The translations under genes were made by a program, and so were the position numbers. From contig NZ_CP014782.1 of the NCBI RefSeq assembly GCF_002005305.1, positions 1,922,001-1,986,000 on the forward strand: DNA of 64,000 bases, read 5' to 3'. Under the pieces are notes generated by a model. That model searched no databases and was not told the DNA's origin. It saw nothing but the letters and a program-made list of their open reading frames with translations. Source of the stretch: Shewanella psychrophila (GTDB lineage: Bacteria > Pseudomonadota > Gammaproteobacteria > Enterobacterales > Shewanellaceae). Shown here one piece after another: positions 25,849 through 34,386 of the stretch (the stretch's first letter is position 1; each line of letters opens with the position of its first letter).

Positions 25849-27012
25849 TTACTGTCCGACTCCTGAAAAACCTAAATTGGACAACCAATTTACATCAGAT
25901 TGCCCAGTGTTTACTAGCCTTAAGGCACTAAATTCACGCCTATGCTTGTGATTTTTTCTCATAAGGTCAAAGCCATTGTTATTATCGTAATTAACTTGGG
26001 CATTTTTTGATGAATTATCAAGGATGGTTTTTCTGAATAATTCATCGTCATCGCGCAGATCATAGATAAAACGTGTGAGTTGTAACAAGGATTTTTCGCT
26101 GGGTATCGATTCGATATCCAATTGAGCACTCCACAATGCTGGTAGTAAAGATTTCATGGACTTATCGGCATCTTTGCCCAATATCTGCATCAACTTTTGA
26201 TACAGCATATAAGTGCCGCGAGCCTTACCTTCCAAACTGTAACCCGCGATGTGAGGCGTCGCCAATTCGACCAAAGGAATAAGTTCATGCATCGGATTAG
26301 GCTCCCCTTCCCACACATCGAGTACCACCTTGATATCCGGCCTTACTTGCTTAATTTTGATAAGCGCACGGTTATCTATCACCTCACCACGGCAACAATT
26401 CAGCAGCCAGGTACCTTGCTGTAAGCTGTTGAGCCTAACTTCATCGAACAAGTACCAGGTTTTATGTTCACCCGTCTTAGTGATAGGCACATGCAGACTT
26501 ATCACATCACAGCGAGCTATCAGTTCATCTAAGGGGATAAAGTCACGGGGATCGCTACCTTGAATAACAGGGTCGTGAAGCAGAACCGTCACATCATAAG
26601 CCTCTAGACACTTAGCCACCGCCGAGCCCGTATTACCCGCCCCCACTATCCCCACAGTCTTGTCTCTAAGCTTACCGCCAAAACGATTAATGAGTTCCAG
26701 CATAGCAATGAAAGCAAACTCCCCTACCGCCGTAGCATTACAACCTGGCGCATTACTGAAGGGAATGTCACGGCTGGCGAGATAATCGGTATCGATATGA
26801 TCGGTACCGATAGTGGCACTGCCGACAAACTTCAATTTACAGTTCAACCCAAGCAAGGACTCATTGACTTGAGTCACTGAGCGCACCAAGAGCACATCGG
26901 CATCTTTAACCTGCTCAGACGTCAGCTCCCTGCCATTAACGGTTTCAATCGTCCCTAGATCCCCAAATAATTCTTGTACATAAGGCATGTTTTCATCGGC
27001 AAGGATCTTCAT
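25849..27012 (-). CDS. pdxB: Erythronate-4-phosphate dehydrogenase
   Basis: NAD-dependent second step of the DXP-dependent pyridoxal phosphate pathway. The 387-residue protein starts MKILADENMPYVQELFG, has the Rossmann motif VGIVGAGNTGSAVAKCLE near 118-135, the catalytic RGEVIDNRALI and HIAGYSLEGKARG regions of the D-hydroxyacid dehydrogenase superfamily, and the PdxB-specific C-terminal dimerisation domain (about 285-385). The second in-frame ATG (27012) is preferred because GGA lies at the right distance. It leads the pdxB-asd pair and marks the left edge of the siderophore island. Confidence 0.97.
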   Translation of the reverse strand: MKILADENMPYVQELFGDLGTIETVNGRELTSEQVKDADVLLVRSVTQVNESLLGLNCKLKFVGSATIGTDHIDTDYLASRDIPFSNAPGCNATAVGEFAFIAMLELINRFGGKLRDKTVGIVGAGNTGSAVAKCLEAYDVTVLLHDPVIQGSDPRDFIPLDELIARCDVISLHVPITKTGEHKTWYLFDEVRLNSLQQGTWLLNCCRGEVIDNRALIKIKQVRPDIKVVLDVWEGEPNPMHELIPLVELATPHIAGYSLEGKARGTYMLYQKLMQILGKDADKSMKSLLPALWSAQLDIESIPSEKSLLQLTRFIYDLRDDDELFRKTILDNSSKNAQVNYDNNNGFDLMRKNHKHRREFSALRLVNTGQSDVNWLSNLGFSGVGQ

Positions 27013-27185
27013 TTTCATTCCAAAAATTGAGGTGAATGCGTTAGTTGGTGCATTCTAACAAGGTGGAGGCAGCTTGAGAACGAAGCTGGTTACATTTTTA
27101 TCTATGTTGTCGCCCAGCTTCATTTATATTTGGAAGTGTATTTAACGGTCGCATCTTCATGGCTATCTATCAATTTCCAACGGGG

Positions 27186-27313
27186 TATATGTGAGTGAAG
27201 TAAAGCTTCAAGCGAGCGAGAAGCAGGCCTTTAGGTAAGGATACCCTTATGAAGCGCTTCTGAGCGCTGGGGACAATGATACTCAGGAACCATGATGACA
27301 TTCCCCACATATA
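27186..27313. repeat. Structured 130-bp element bounded by TATATGTG/CACATATA
   Basis: Inverted 8-base ends (27186-27193 and 27306-27313), extended imperfectly by GGGG/CCCC, enclose DNA with internal hairpins such as TAAGG-ATAC-CCTTA and AGCGC-TTCTGA-GCGCT. It fills the gap between pdxB and the island. It may be a miniature mobile element, an extragenic repeat, or an RNA. No frame codes convincingly. Confidence 0.4.
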
Positions 27314-27327
27314 TGAACTCATCCCGT

Positions 27328-28017
27328 TTAAAATAGATTCTTTTGGGAAACACTACACCAAGTCAGCAAACAACCATCATTGATTTGATATCTAACCACC
27401 AAAGCTTCTGTCCTGCCAAACACGGATTGAAGATAAGTATTATAAGTAAAAAAAAGTTCACATCTGTTCAAGTCTACATTAATAAGGCTCACAGAATTGA
27501 AATCCAAAATTTGATGAATAAATGGGTAAATTGCTTTATAAATGGATTCTTTTGCAGAAAATATCAAGGTCAAAAACAATTGAAAATCAGTAAACAGTCT
27601 TGAATAACCCCGCTCTGTTTCAGAGATAATCTGTTCATGTATGCTTTGAGCCAACTCTGAGGAAACGATATTTTCAATATCAATACCAACCCCCATCACA
27701 TTTTTCTCCTGCCAGACTACCACTGCAACTGCATGACCATCACAGTGCGAAATTGACCCAGAGACTCCTGCAGGCCAAAGGGGCTGATGACCAGCACCAA
27801 TTTTGATGGTCTCTGATGTATTGATATGTAATTTTGTCAGTACACGTTTGGCACAAACTCTACCTGCCAAAAACTCACAACGACGCTTTGGCATGGCTCG
27901 CGCTAATGAGGGTGGCAGCGTGACACCTTCATTGAGCATCAGTTGTTCATATTCTGGTTTATACCTCACACCTAGATAGCTAAATTGAAGGTTTGATGGC
28001 CAATTCACAATATTCAT
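27328..28017 (-). CDS. entD: 4'-phosphopantetheinyl transferase (EntD/Sfp type)
   Basis: Transfers phosphopantetheine from CoA to the carrier-protein serines of the two megasynthases encoded to its right. The 229-residue protein shows RRCEFLAGRVCAKRVL near 46-61, the SGSISHCDG motif near 88-96, VGIDIE near 115-120 (magnesium-binding Asp and Glu) and FSAKESIYKAIYP near 152-165. This is the EntD branch rather than AcpS. It reads leftward from a near-consensus Fur box at 28068, so it should be iron-repressed. The ribosome site is weak. Its position at the island edge marks it as the dedicated activator. Confidence 0.92.
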   Translation of the reverse strand: MNIVNWPSNLQFSYLGVRYKPEYEQLMLNEGVTLPPSLARAMPKRRCEFLAGRVCAKRVLTKLHINTSETIKIGAGHQPLWPAGVSGSISHCDGHAVAVVVWQEKNVMGVGIDIENIVSSELAQSIHEQIISETERGYSRLFTDFQLFLTLIFSAKESIYKAIYPFIHQILDFNSVSLINVDLNRCELFFTYNTYLQSVFGRTEALVVRYQINDGCLLTWCSVSQKNLF

Positions 28018-28067
28018 CTATTTTTACACCAAAGTCCCAATAACAACTGCTACCGCATTCAACCAAA

Positions 28068-28086
28068 GGTAATGATAATCATTTTC
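28068..28086. promoter_or_regulatory. Strong Fur box
   Basis: GGTAATGATAATCATTTTC agrees with the Fur consensus at 17 of 19 positions. It lies 51 bases before the phosphopantetheinyl transferase start; AraC1, about 480 bases away, is probably too far to be its main target. Confidence 0.85.
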
Positions 28087-28569
28087 ATCTAATCCAGATG
28101 TGTTGGCAATTCATTCCTATGAACTTTACAAATCGTCCCCATGCAGACTTTATAGACCATCATGAGTGACTCTTCAGTGAAGCCGCTGCCAAGTTACCAC
28201 TCGGCTTCGCCATGGTGATGGCTTACAAGGAAAGTTAAATCAAAAAGGGCATCGTTAGGACAACACATATATTTAGCGGTTCTGCCTAAGTTCAGCACCG
28301 GGATCGAACTTAGATAGCCATTTTGGCACTGAGTCTTTTGCTCAATTCGAGTTGATTATTCCCTTAAATTACTACCAATTCGAGTAGACATAAAATGAGA
28401 TGCTCAACAGAATAGCGTTCTGGTTTCTGCTATGAAAATGGCTCTGTCAATGGAGTAGCGAGATGAGATACCAGAGATCACTACAGATCATTTCGTGCAG
28501 CGCGTGTCCATTCATGCCAATGAAATATTGGCGTACTAGCTGACCAAGAAGTATTAAACGGTAACTAAT
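28087..28569. other. Intergenic stretch before the first AraC gene
   Basis: No gene is supported. It includes a GAAGCCG/CGGCTTC dyad around 28178-28212 and sequence with several interrupted frames, possibly the decayed remains of another gene or element. The promoter of the AraC gene should lie at its right end. Confidence 0.4.
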
Positions 28570-29541
28570 ATGAACAACGTTTACACCAAAACCAGCTCAA
28601 ATTGTATCCCAATAGCAAATCACTACACCGACCATGACAATCTGGAAACACCAAACTGTCAATCATTTGGTGGCTGTTTGGGGTGCCAAATACACACGCT
28701 TTCCGGCTACGGTGGCTGTACGTCATATCGAGCCAGTTCTGAAGAGAAAAATGTGGCTCTCCGGCTCCTTATTGTCGTCAAAGGCAAAAACATTCGGTGG
28801 AACAAAGGCACTGACGATCCACTATTATTGCAGAAAGGAAAAAGCGTGCTGATATTCTCTGCTAACACATTCAATGATGTGTTCATCAGTGAAGTTGAAA
28901 GCAACGTAGAGATCATTGACATTCGGTTTGACTGCCAATACCTGATGTCAATTTATCAACAGATGAGTGATAAATTTGAGGATAACGGCATTAACCCACA
29001 CACCGAAAATCGTCCATTCGTTTTCGATACCAGCATTCAAATTCAACAATTCATCAACCAACTGACCAGCGAAAGTGCCGAGAATGCAGCGGATTCAACG
29101 GGTAACCTATTTGTCGTGTCACAAGCTTACCAATGCTTATCGAAGGTGCTCAACCAGCTAGAGATGATCATGACCAACAAGAAACAGGATAAATATTCTT
29201 GTCTGTCTAATCACACGCTAAATAAGATCCGTAAAGCTCACAGTTTGATCACATCGACGCCAGGTGAAAACTGGAGCATCAAACAACTATGCAACGCAGT
29301 AGGGACCAATGAAACCAGCTTCAAACGAGGTTTCAAATTATTGTTCAACAACACCTTCTCCAAAATTCTTCAGCAAATACGCATGGAAGTAGCGGCAAAG
29401 GAACTGGCATCCACAGAGCATCCTATCATCGATATTGTCTTCAACGTTGGGTATTCCAGCCCGTCGCATTTCACTAAACTGTTTAAACAACACTTTGGAC
29501 AACCCCCTTTTCAATACCGAAAAAATCGCCACCTCTCTTAG
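28570..29541 (+). CDS. AraC-family regulator (YbtA/PchR-like), copy 1
   Basis: A 323-residue regulator with a C-terminal double helix-turn-helix (about 220-320): NWSIKQLCNAVGTNETSFKRGF and IIDIVFNVGYSSPSHFTKLFKQHFG. The N-terminal half is a ligand-binding type domain; PchR and YbtA relatives sense the ferric siderophore and activate receptor and biosynthetic genes. The first 50 residues carry five cysteines (12, 30, 36, 39, 50), an unusual cluster. It lies beside a second AraC gene and upstream of the receptor gene, matching irp clusters that carry two AraC genes (as I recall them). A target and effector are inferred, not shown. Confidence 0.87.
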   Translation: MNNVYTKTSSNCIPIANHYTDHDNLETPNCQSFGGCLGCQIHTLSGYGGCTSYRASSEEKNVALRLLIVVKGKNIRWNKGTDDPLLLQKGKSVLIFSANTFNDVFISEVESNVEIIDIRFDCQYLMSIYQQMSDKFEDNGINPHTENRPFVFDTSIQIQQFINQLTSESAENAADSTGNLFVVSQAYQCLSKVLNQLEMIMTNKKQDKYSCLSNHTLNKIRKAHSLITSTPGENWSIKQLCNAVGTNETSFKRGFKLLFNNTFSKILQQIRMEVAAKELASTEHPIIDIVFNVGYSSPSHFTKLFKQHFGQPPFQYRKNRHLS

Positions 29542-29591
29542 TTAGGCTAGCAGCAGGTTGATATATTGCCTAGCGCACCATTACGATTTCA

Positions 29592-29613
29592 CATGGCAGT
29601 GCCCCCTGCCATG
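29592..29613 (+). terminator. Hairpin after AraC1
   Basis: CATGGCAG and CTGCCATG form an 8-bp stem with a 6-base loop, 50 bases after the AraC1 stop. A T run is lacking; A residues follow. Confidence 0.45.
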
Positions 29614-29756
29614 ATAAAACCTCCGCTGCGCAATCGCATTTAACTAACAAAAAAAGATAAGGGAAAACTCAGGTTATCCTCTCCCACCCAAGATTCACTT
29701 ATTGACCAACCCAGCCGTTTTCGCTTAGGTAATGATAGACTCACACAATCACTAAT

Positions 29757-29775
29757 GATAATGTTTCTCATTCCG
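29757..29775. promoter_or_regulatory. Fur-like site upstream of AraC2
   Basis: GATAATGTTTCTCATTCCG matches 13 of 19 Fur consensus positions, including both half-site cores GATAATG and TCATT. It ends 22 bases before the AraC2 start codon, where bound Fur would block transcription. Confidence 0.6.
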
Positions 29776-29797
29776 ATCTGTAGCGACAAGTAAAAAT

Positions 29798-30754
29798 ATG
29801 GCTTACTATACACTCCCCTTTAATTTGGATTTAATGGAAGAGTCCATTCAAACCAACGGAAATATGGTGTTCGAACATACCAATTGCGAATTTTCTTTAC
29901 GGTGCAATAGGCTTAACAAAGAAGTCACTCTTAGCCTATTTAAAGGAAACTTTTACGCCCCGACACAACTGGATACCCCAGACAAAACCGAGTACGACGC
30001 GATTACCATCATGCTCAATTTGGGCAATGCTGTTTATTACCAGATTGACAGTTTAAATTCGCCAAAAATTTTCCCAAGCCATTCTATCGCATTGTGTTAT
30101 TCAAATACCCGGACAGGCTTGTGCAGATACCAACCTCAAGCTAGTTTGCTTTTTGCTTTGCAGATCCCAAGAAGTCTATTGCTAGAATACATCGACATTA
30201 TGCAGATTGGAGAAAAAACCAAGCGACGACTGGAACGTCGAGAACCCTTTATTATAATGAAGCCCGCCAATGCACCATTGTGTCGTATCGCGTCAAAGCT
30301 ATCAGAGCCAATGAGCCAGTCTAACGCTTCAATACATCAACACCTCTCTTATTCGTTCATCAGCGATGTTACCCGCTACTTGCTTGAAAACAATGGAAGA
30401 AGTCACCGAATTGACAGCAGTGAGGGTCTAGAAAAAGCAATCGCGATCTTAGACAAAGAGTTTATGTTGCCACCCACAATAACCCAGTTATCACGTCGGG
30501 TAGGCACCAATGAAACCTCTTTAAAACAATGGTTCAGAAAAGAGTTCAATACCACTATTCATCAGTACGTTATCCAACAAAGAATGACCAAAGCGGTCGA
30601 ACTTCTATCGGTCGGAGCATTCCCTATCTGTCATGTGGCTCAGGAAGTCGGTTACTCAAACCCTGGTCATTTTGCTGCCGCATTCAAAAAAGAATTAGGA
30701 TGCAAACCTTCTGGTTATCTATCTTCAAACCAAAATCAGCACGCCCTACCCTGA
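29798..30754 (+). CDS. ybtA: AraC-family regulator (YbtA/PchR-like), copy 2
   Basis: A 318-residue AraC regulator. The C-terminal DNA-binding part (about 210-310) reads PPTITQLSRRVGTNETSLKQWFRKEF followed by ICHVAQEVGYSNPGHFAAAFKKELG, close to YbtA and PchR. The N-terminal 200 residues are the effector domain. It lies directly before the TonB receptor gene with the same orientation, as ybtA precedes or neighbours fyuA/psn-type genes, and a Fur-like site abuts its start. Activation of receptor, irp8 and the synthase operon by the ferric siderophore is expected from YbtA biology; here it is inference. The gene symbol is by analogy. Confidence 0.87.
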   Translation: MAYYTLPFNLDLMEESIQTNGNMVFEHTNCEFSLRCNRLNKEVTLSLFKGNFYAPTQLDTPDKTEYDAITIMLNLGNAVYYQIDSLNSPKIFPSHSIALCYSNTRTGLCRYQPQASLLFALQIPRSLLLEYIDIMQIGEKTKRRLERREPFIIMKPANAPLCRIASKLSEPMSQSNASIHQHLSYSFISDVTRYLLENNGRSHRIDSSEGLEKAIAILDKEFMLPPTITQLSRRVGTNETSLKQWFRKEFNTTIHQYVIQQRMTKAVELLSVGAFPICHVAQEVGYSNPGHFAAAFKKELGCKPSGYLSSNQNQHALP

Positions 30755-30797
30755 CATGTTACTGATAACCACAACACCAACATGACTGCCGTGTAGG

Positions 30798-30812
30798 GCT
30801 TAATCATTCTCA
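30798..30812. promoter_or_regulatory. Possible Fur half-match and AraC direct repeats before the receptor gene
   Basis: GCTTAATCATTCTCA matches 11 of 15 positions of the 7-1-7 Fur motif. Farther right, the 7-mer AACGTCG occurs at 30877-30883 and 30925-30931, 48 bp apart in direct orientation, as AraC-type regulators often bind. Both are weak and unverified. Confidence 0.3.
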
Positions 30813-31025
30813 GGCGATCTGTTACTGGTTAAGTTATACCGTGGACACACCAATATACACATAAGCCCACCTTTAGAACGTCGCCAATTATTTACCTTTA
30901 CGCTTTATAAGACCATACGGTTAAAACGTCGGTTCTCGCTTTTTTTTCACCTTTTTGAGTTAGCGAATACCCGCCCAAATTTGCATTATATGCTCAGCGT
31001 TATTAAATGAAAGGATAGACATAAG

Positions 31026-32993
31026 ATGTACAGGAAATACCTCACCCCAATCGCCTTGGGAATGACTTTGGCAACAATAAGTGACTGTACGCTTGCAGAA
31101 GATAGCGATCATGAAGTAATTATCATTCAGTCCACCAAGCAAGATGTGCCATTGGGGCACGTGGACAATTCGGTTAGCGTTAAAACAGGCGAAGAACTTG
31201 AAAAAGCCGGCATCTTTGCGGTTAAAGATCTGGAGAAAGTATTCCCAGGTTTAGTGATCCAAACTCGTGGTAACAGAACCTACGCCAACACCACTATTCG
31301 TGGAATGAGTTCACCGGACTACTATTCTCCGACGGTTAGCATCTATGTCGATGGCATTTTGCAAGACAGTGCCTTCCTCACACAACAACTACAAAATGTT
31401 GAGCAGGTTGAATTACTCAGAGGCCCACAGGGAACCTTGTACGGCGGTAATGCACAAGGTGGTATTATTAGCATTATCACTAAAAAAGCAACCGACCAAG
31501 CCAAAGCGTCCGCAGGTGTGACTTACAGCAACCAGAGTCGTCAGCTTAACGGATCGGCAGCAATTGCACTCAGCGACTCCACTTATGCAGATTTGGTTAT
31601 CCGCTCTTTAACCGATGAAGGCAATATCACCCATGTTCCAACCAACACAGAAAAAGCAAACGAAACCAAAGAGCTCAGTGGCGTTGCTCGCCTTCACTTC
31701 ATAGCGGAAGATTCACCTCTGAGCATGACTCTCTCTGTTTCGGCAGATGACTTGGACAGTAATGAAGAGTGGTACCTCACTCAGACTGAATTCGATAACA
31801 AAAAAACTAGCCAGACTATTCCTGAGCTAAAACGTCAAGTAAATACCTATTCAGTTAACATTGGCTATGACCTAGGCAACGTGACACTCACCAGTATTAC
31901 AGCATACCAAAATCGAGATGTCGATCGTCAATTTATTGGAGGGGATTGGGAAGAAGATCAAAACACATTGAGTCAAGAGCTACTGGTGAATACCCGCTTT
32001 AATGAATCACTGTCAGCATTGTTCGGCGGCTACTTTGAAAGCCGTCAGTTAGATGTAGGTACTGAATCTGGCGCCAAAAACACGATCAAGAGCGATACTT
32101 ACGCAATGTTCGGTCAAACCACTTACGGGGTAACTGACACACTGGATTTGACCCTTGGCCTACGCGCTTCTCATTTATCTACCAGCTCTGACTTTGATGG
32201 TAATCCTTTATGGATGATTGCTGGCTACAATGAAGAGAAATCTGAAAGTATGCTTTCTCCAAAAGTCGCCATTGGTTGGCAAGTAAATGAAGACTCCAGA
32301 GTATTCGCTTCTTTAACCAGTGGTTACCGCCCAGGAGGATTCAGCCCCGTCCCTCGAAGTTATGGTGATAAAGACGGCTATGATGCTGAAAAATCACTGA
32401 ATGGAGAGCTAGGTTGGCGTACTTCTTTGGTCGAAAATACCCTCGTTGTGAGCGGTGCACTTTATTGGATCGAAACCAAAGATATTCAACTTTATACCGG
32501 TGTACCAGGCAGTCAAATACTTAACAACTTGGGTGAGGCTAAGAGCCATGGACTAGAGCTTGAGCTGGCTTTCTACCCAACCACAGACCTGACACTGACA
32601 CTGGGAGGCACACAAGGAAAGTCGACATTTGAGTCAGGTAATGCAGGTCTTCAAGGCAACACACTGCCATATGCGCCTGATACGACAGCAATCGCAGGTA
32701 TTGAGTACTTCTTGCCACAATCATTGCTTGATGGAGAAGTGTCGCTGATAACCAACGCACGTTACACTTCAAGCTTGTTCTTCGACGAGCGAAACACCTC
32801 GTCCCAGTCAGGCTACACCTTGGTAGACTTCGCCGTTAATTACGCGTTCAACGACAAGCTCTCCTTCCGTTTGTTCAGCAATAATCTAACGGATGTAGAA
32901 TACAAAACCTACTCCTTCTCTATGGGTGGACCAGCGTTAAGTAACTATGGCACCGACAGAGAAGTGGGCCTGAACGTGAAGATGGAGTGGTAA
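31026..32993 (+). CDS. frpA: TonB-dependent ferric-siderophore receptor (FyuA/FrpA-like)
   Basis: Outer-membrane receptor of 655 residues that imports the ferric form of the siderophore made by this island. A signal peptide of about 24 residues is followed by a TonB box-like EVIIIQST near 32-39, a plug domain with ELLRGPQGTLYGGNAQGGI near 127-145, and a 22-strand barrel ending in TDREVGLNVKMEW with terminal aromatic Trp. Local resemblance to yersiniabactin/pesticin receptor FyuA is strong (DYYSPTVSIYVDG, VASLTSGYRPGG-like, KDIQLYTGV). It reads toward irp8, whose ATG is 4 bases past its stop, so the two are co-transcribed. The name frpA is used by analogy with piscibactin loci. Confidence 0.92.
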   Translation: MYRKYLTPIALGMTLATISDCTLAEDSDHEVIIIQSTKQDVPLGHVDNSVSVKTGEELEKAGIFAVKDLEKVFPGLVIQTRGNRTYANTTIRGMSSPDYYSPTVSIYVDGILQDSAFLTQQLQNVEQVELLRGPQGTLYGGNAQGGIISIITKKATDQAKASAGVTYSNQSRQLNGSAAIALSDSTYADLVIRSLTDEGNITHVPTNTEKANETKELSGVARLHFIAEDSPLSMTLSVSADDLDSNEEWYLTQTEFDNKKTSQTIPELKRQVNTYSVNIGYDLGNVTLTSITAYQNRDVDRQFIGGDWEEDQNTLSQELLVNTRFNESLSALFGGYFESRQLDVGTESGAKNTIKSDTYAMFGQTTYGVTDTLDLTLGLRASHLSTSSDFDGNPLWMIAGYNEEKSESMLSPKVAIGWQVNEDSRVFASLTSGYRPGGFSPVPRSYGDKDGYDAEKSLNGELGWRTSLVENTLVVSGALYWIETKDIQLYTGVPGSQILNNLGEAKSHGLELELAFYPTTDLTLTLGGTQGKSTFESGNAGLQGNTLPYAPDTTAIAGIEYFLPQSLLDGEVSLITNARYTSSLFFDERNTSSQSGYTLVDFAVNYAFNDKLSFRLFSNNLTDVEYKTYSFSMGGPALSNYGTDREVGLNVKMEW

Positions 32994-32997
32994 CCTG

Positions 32998-34269
32998 ATG
33001 GAGTCCACTATCCGCAATGCTCCGGGCTTCGGACTCACATCACTGCTAAGCGTGATGGCAGGGGTTTATACCATCCAAAGCTTGATCGGTATGTTCACAC
33101 TGCAGGGCCTCCCTGCAGTACTGCGATCAGAAGGTCTTTCTACCTCCCAAATTGGTCTTTTTTATATCGCCATGCTGCCGTGGGCATTGAAGTTTCTTTG
33201 GTCACCCTATATAGAGTCATTGAGGAAGCAAGGTCGCACACTCAAAAATCACGGTTACCTCATCCTGTTTGCTCAAGTGATGATGCTTGTCGTACTTGGG
33301 ATCTTGGCACTCACTTCTGCCCTGCACCAGATCACGCTAATTTTTGCCTGCGTGCTAGTACTAGCACTGCTATCGACCTTTGCTGATATCAGCACCGATG
33401 GACTGGCTGTGGATCAGTTGCTCAAGTCACAAAGAAGAGTCGGTAACGTCATGCAAGTGGGGGGCGCCTATTTGGGTGCCATTTTTGGAGGGGGGGTGTT
33501 CATCTACCTAACAGGAACCATGAGTTGGCAAATCGCCATATTTGTTCTGATGGGACTCGTGGTGATCATGTCATTGCCTACTTTAAAGTTGCTCAGCAAA
33601 AACACGACACAATCTGGCGTAAGTGATGGCCATATACCCTCTCTTAAAAGTGCTTTTTTAAACCCCAAAATAAGACAAGGTTTACTACTGATAGCCCTGT
33701 GCCAATTGGGGACGCGCGGCGTGTTATCTATGATGATGCCTTTCCTGTACGACAGAGGCATTAATCTGGAAAATCTGGGGTTACTCACCGCTGGCGGTGG
33801 CGCCATCACTGGATTTGTCGGGATAGTCTTCAGCGGATGGATAATTAAACATATCAGCGCAATCAAGATGGTGACTTACTGCTTATTAGCAGAAATGATT
33901 GCCTATACTGGATTCTTTTTCTACTCCGCCGAGTTAATCCACTTATCATATGGACTGGAGGTCCTTTTTGTCATGAATGGCGTCATCTTTGCGGCCAAGT
34001 TTGTTGCCTTGTATACGCTGATGATGGAATGGTCCTACGGCAAGCAAGCTGGTGTTGATTTCTCCTGTTTCCAGTCCATGGACATGATAGTGGCCATCGT
34101 AATGGCCGTATTGTGCGGCTGGATTATTGCCAACTTTGGATACGAGGTCCATTACACCATGGCCATCATAGCGACGTGTTTGGCGGCGCTTACATTACAT
34201 CAATCCCCTCGTACCCGCGATCAACGATCTTTTAATATGAGCATTTTCAATGCCCAAGAAAAAAAATAA
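32998..34269 (+). CDS. irp8: MFS siderophore transporter (RhtX/FptX/YbtX-like)
   Basis: Inner-membrane transporter of 423 residues with about 12 helices. The N-terminal FGLTSLLSVMAGVYTIQSLIGM and GLPAVLRSEGLSTSQIGL with LPWALKFLWSPYIES near 60-75 are hallmarks of the RhtX/FptX group (pyochelin and rhizobactin import), to which YbtX/Irp8 also belongs. It is translationally close to the receptor gene upstream. A run of seven G lies at 33490-33496 within the coding sequence. It may carry ferric siderophore, or a precursor, across the inner membrane; direction of transport is not proven by sequence. Confidence 0.9.
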   Translation: MESTIRNAPGFGLTSLLSVMAGVYTIQSLIGMFTLQGLPAVLRSEGLSTSQIGLFYIAMLPWALKFLWSPYIESLRKQGRTLKNHGYLILFAQVMMLVVLGILALTSALHQITLIFACVLVLALLSTFADISTDGLAVDQLLKSQRRVGNVMQVGGAYLGAIFGGGVFIYLTGTMSWQIAIFVLMGLVVIMSLPTLKLLSKNTTQSGVSDGHIPSLKSAFLNPKIRQGLLLIALCQLGTRGVLSMMMPFLYDRGINLENLGLLTAGGGAITGFVGIVFSGWIIKHISAIKMVTYCLLAEMIAYTGFFFYSAELIHLSYGLEVLFVMNGVIFAAKFVALYTLMMEWSYGKQAGVDFSCFQSMDMIVAIVMAVLCGWIIANFGYEVHYTMAIIATCLAALTLHQSPRTRDQRSFNMSIFNAQEKK

Positions 34270-34386
34270 GTAAATTCTAAAGCCCACATTTTCATGGGCA
34301 ACCCAGTTAATTACTCAGTCTAAGCTGTTGCACACGTCAACGGCTGGGCTTCTTTTACCTAAAATTTGCCAAGGTAAGATGCCGAT

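Noticed and set aside
28200..28560. Possible decayed transposase before AraC1
   Set aside because: Frames are broken and I could not match any known transposase motif.
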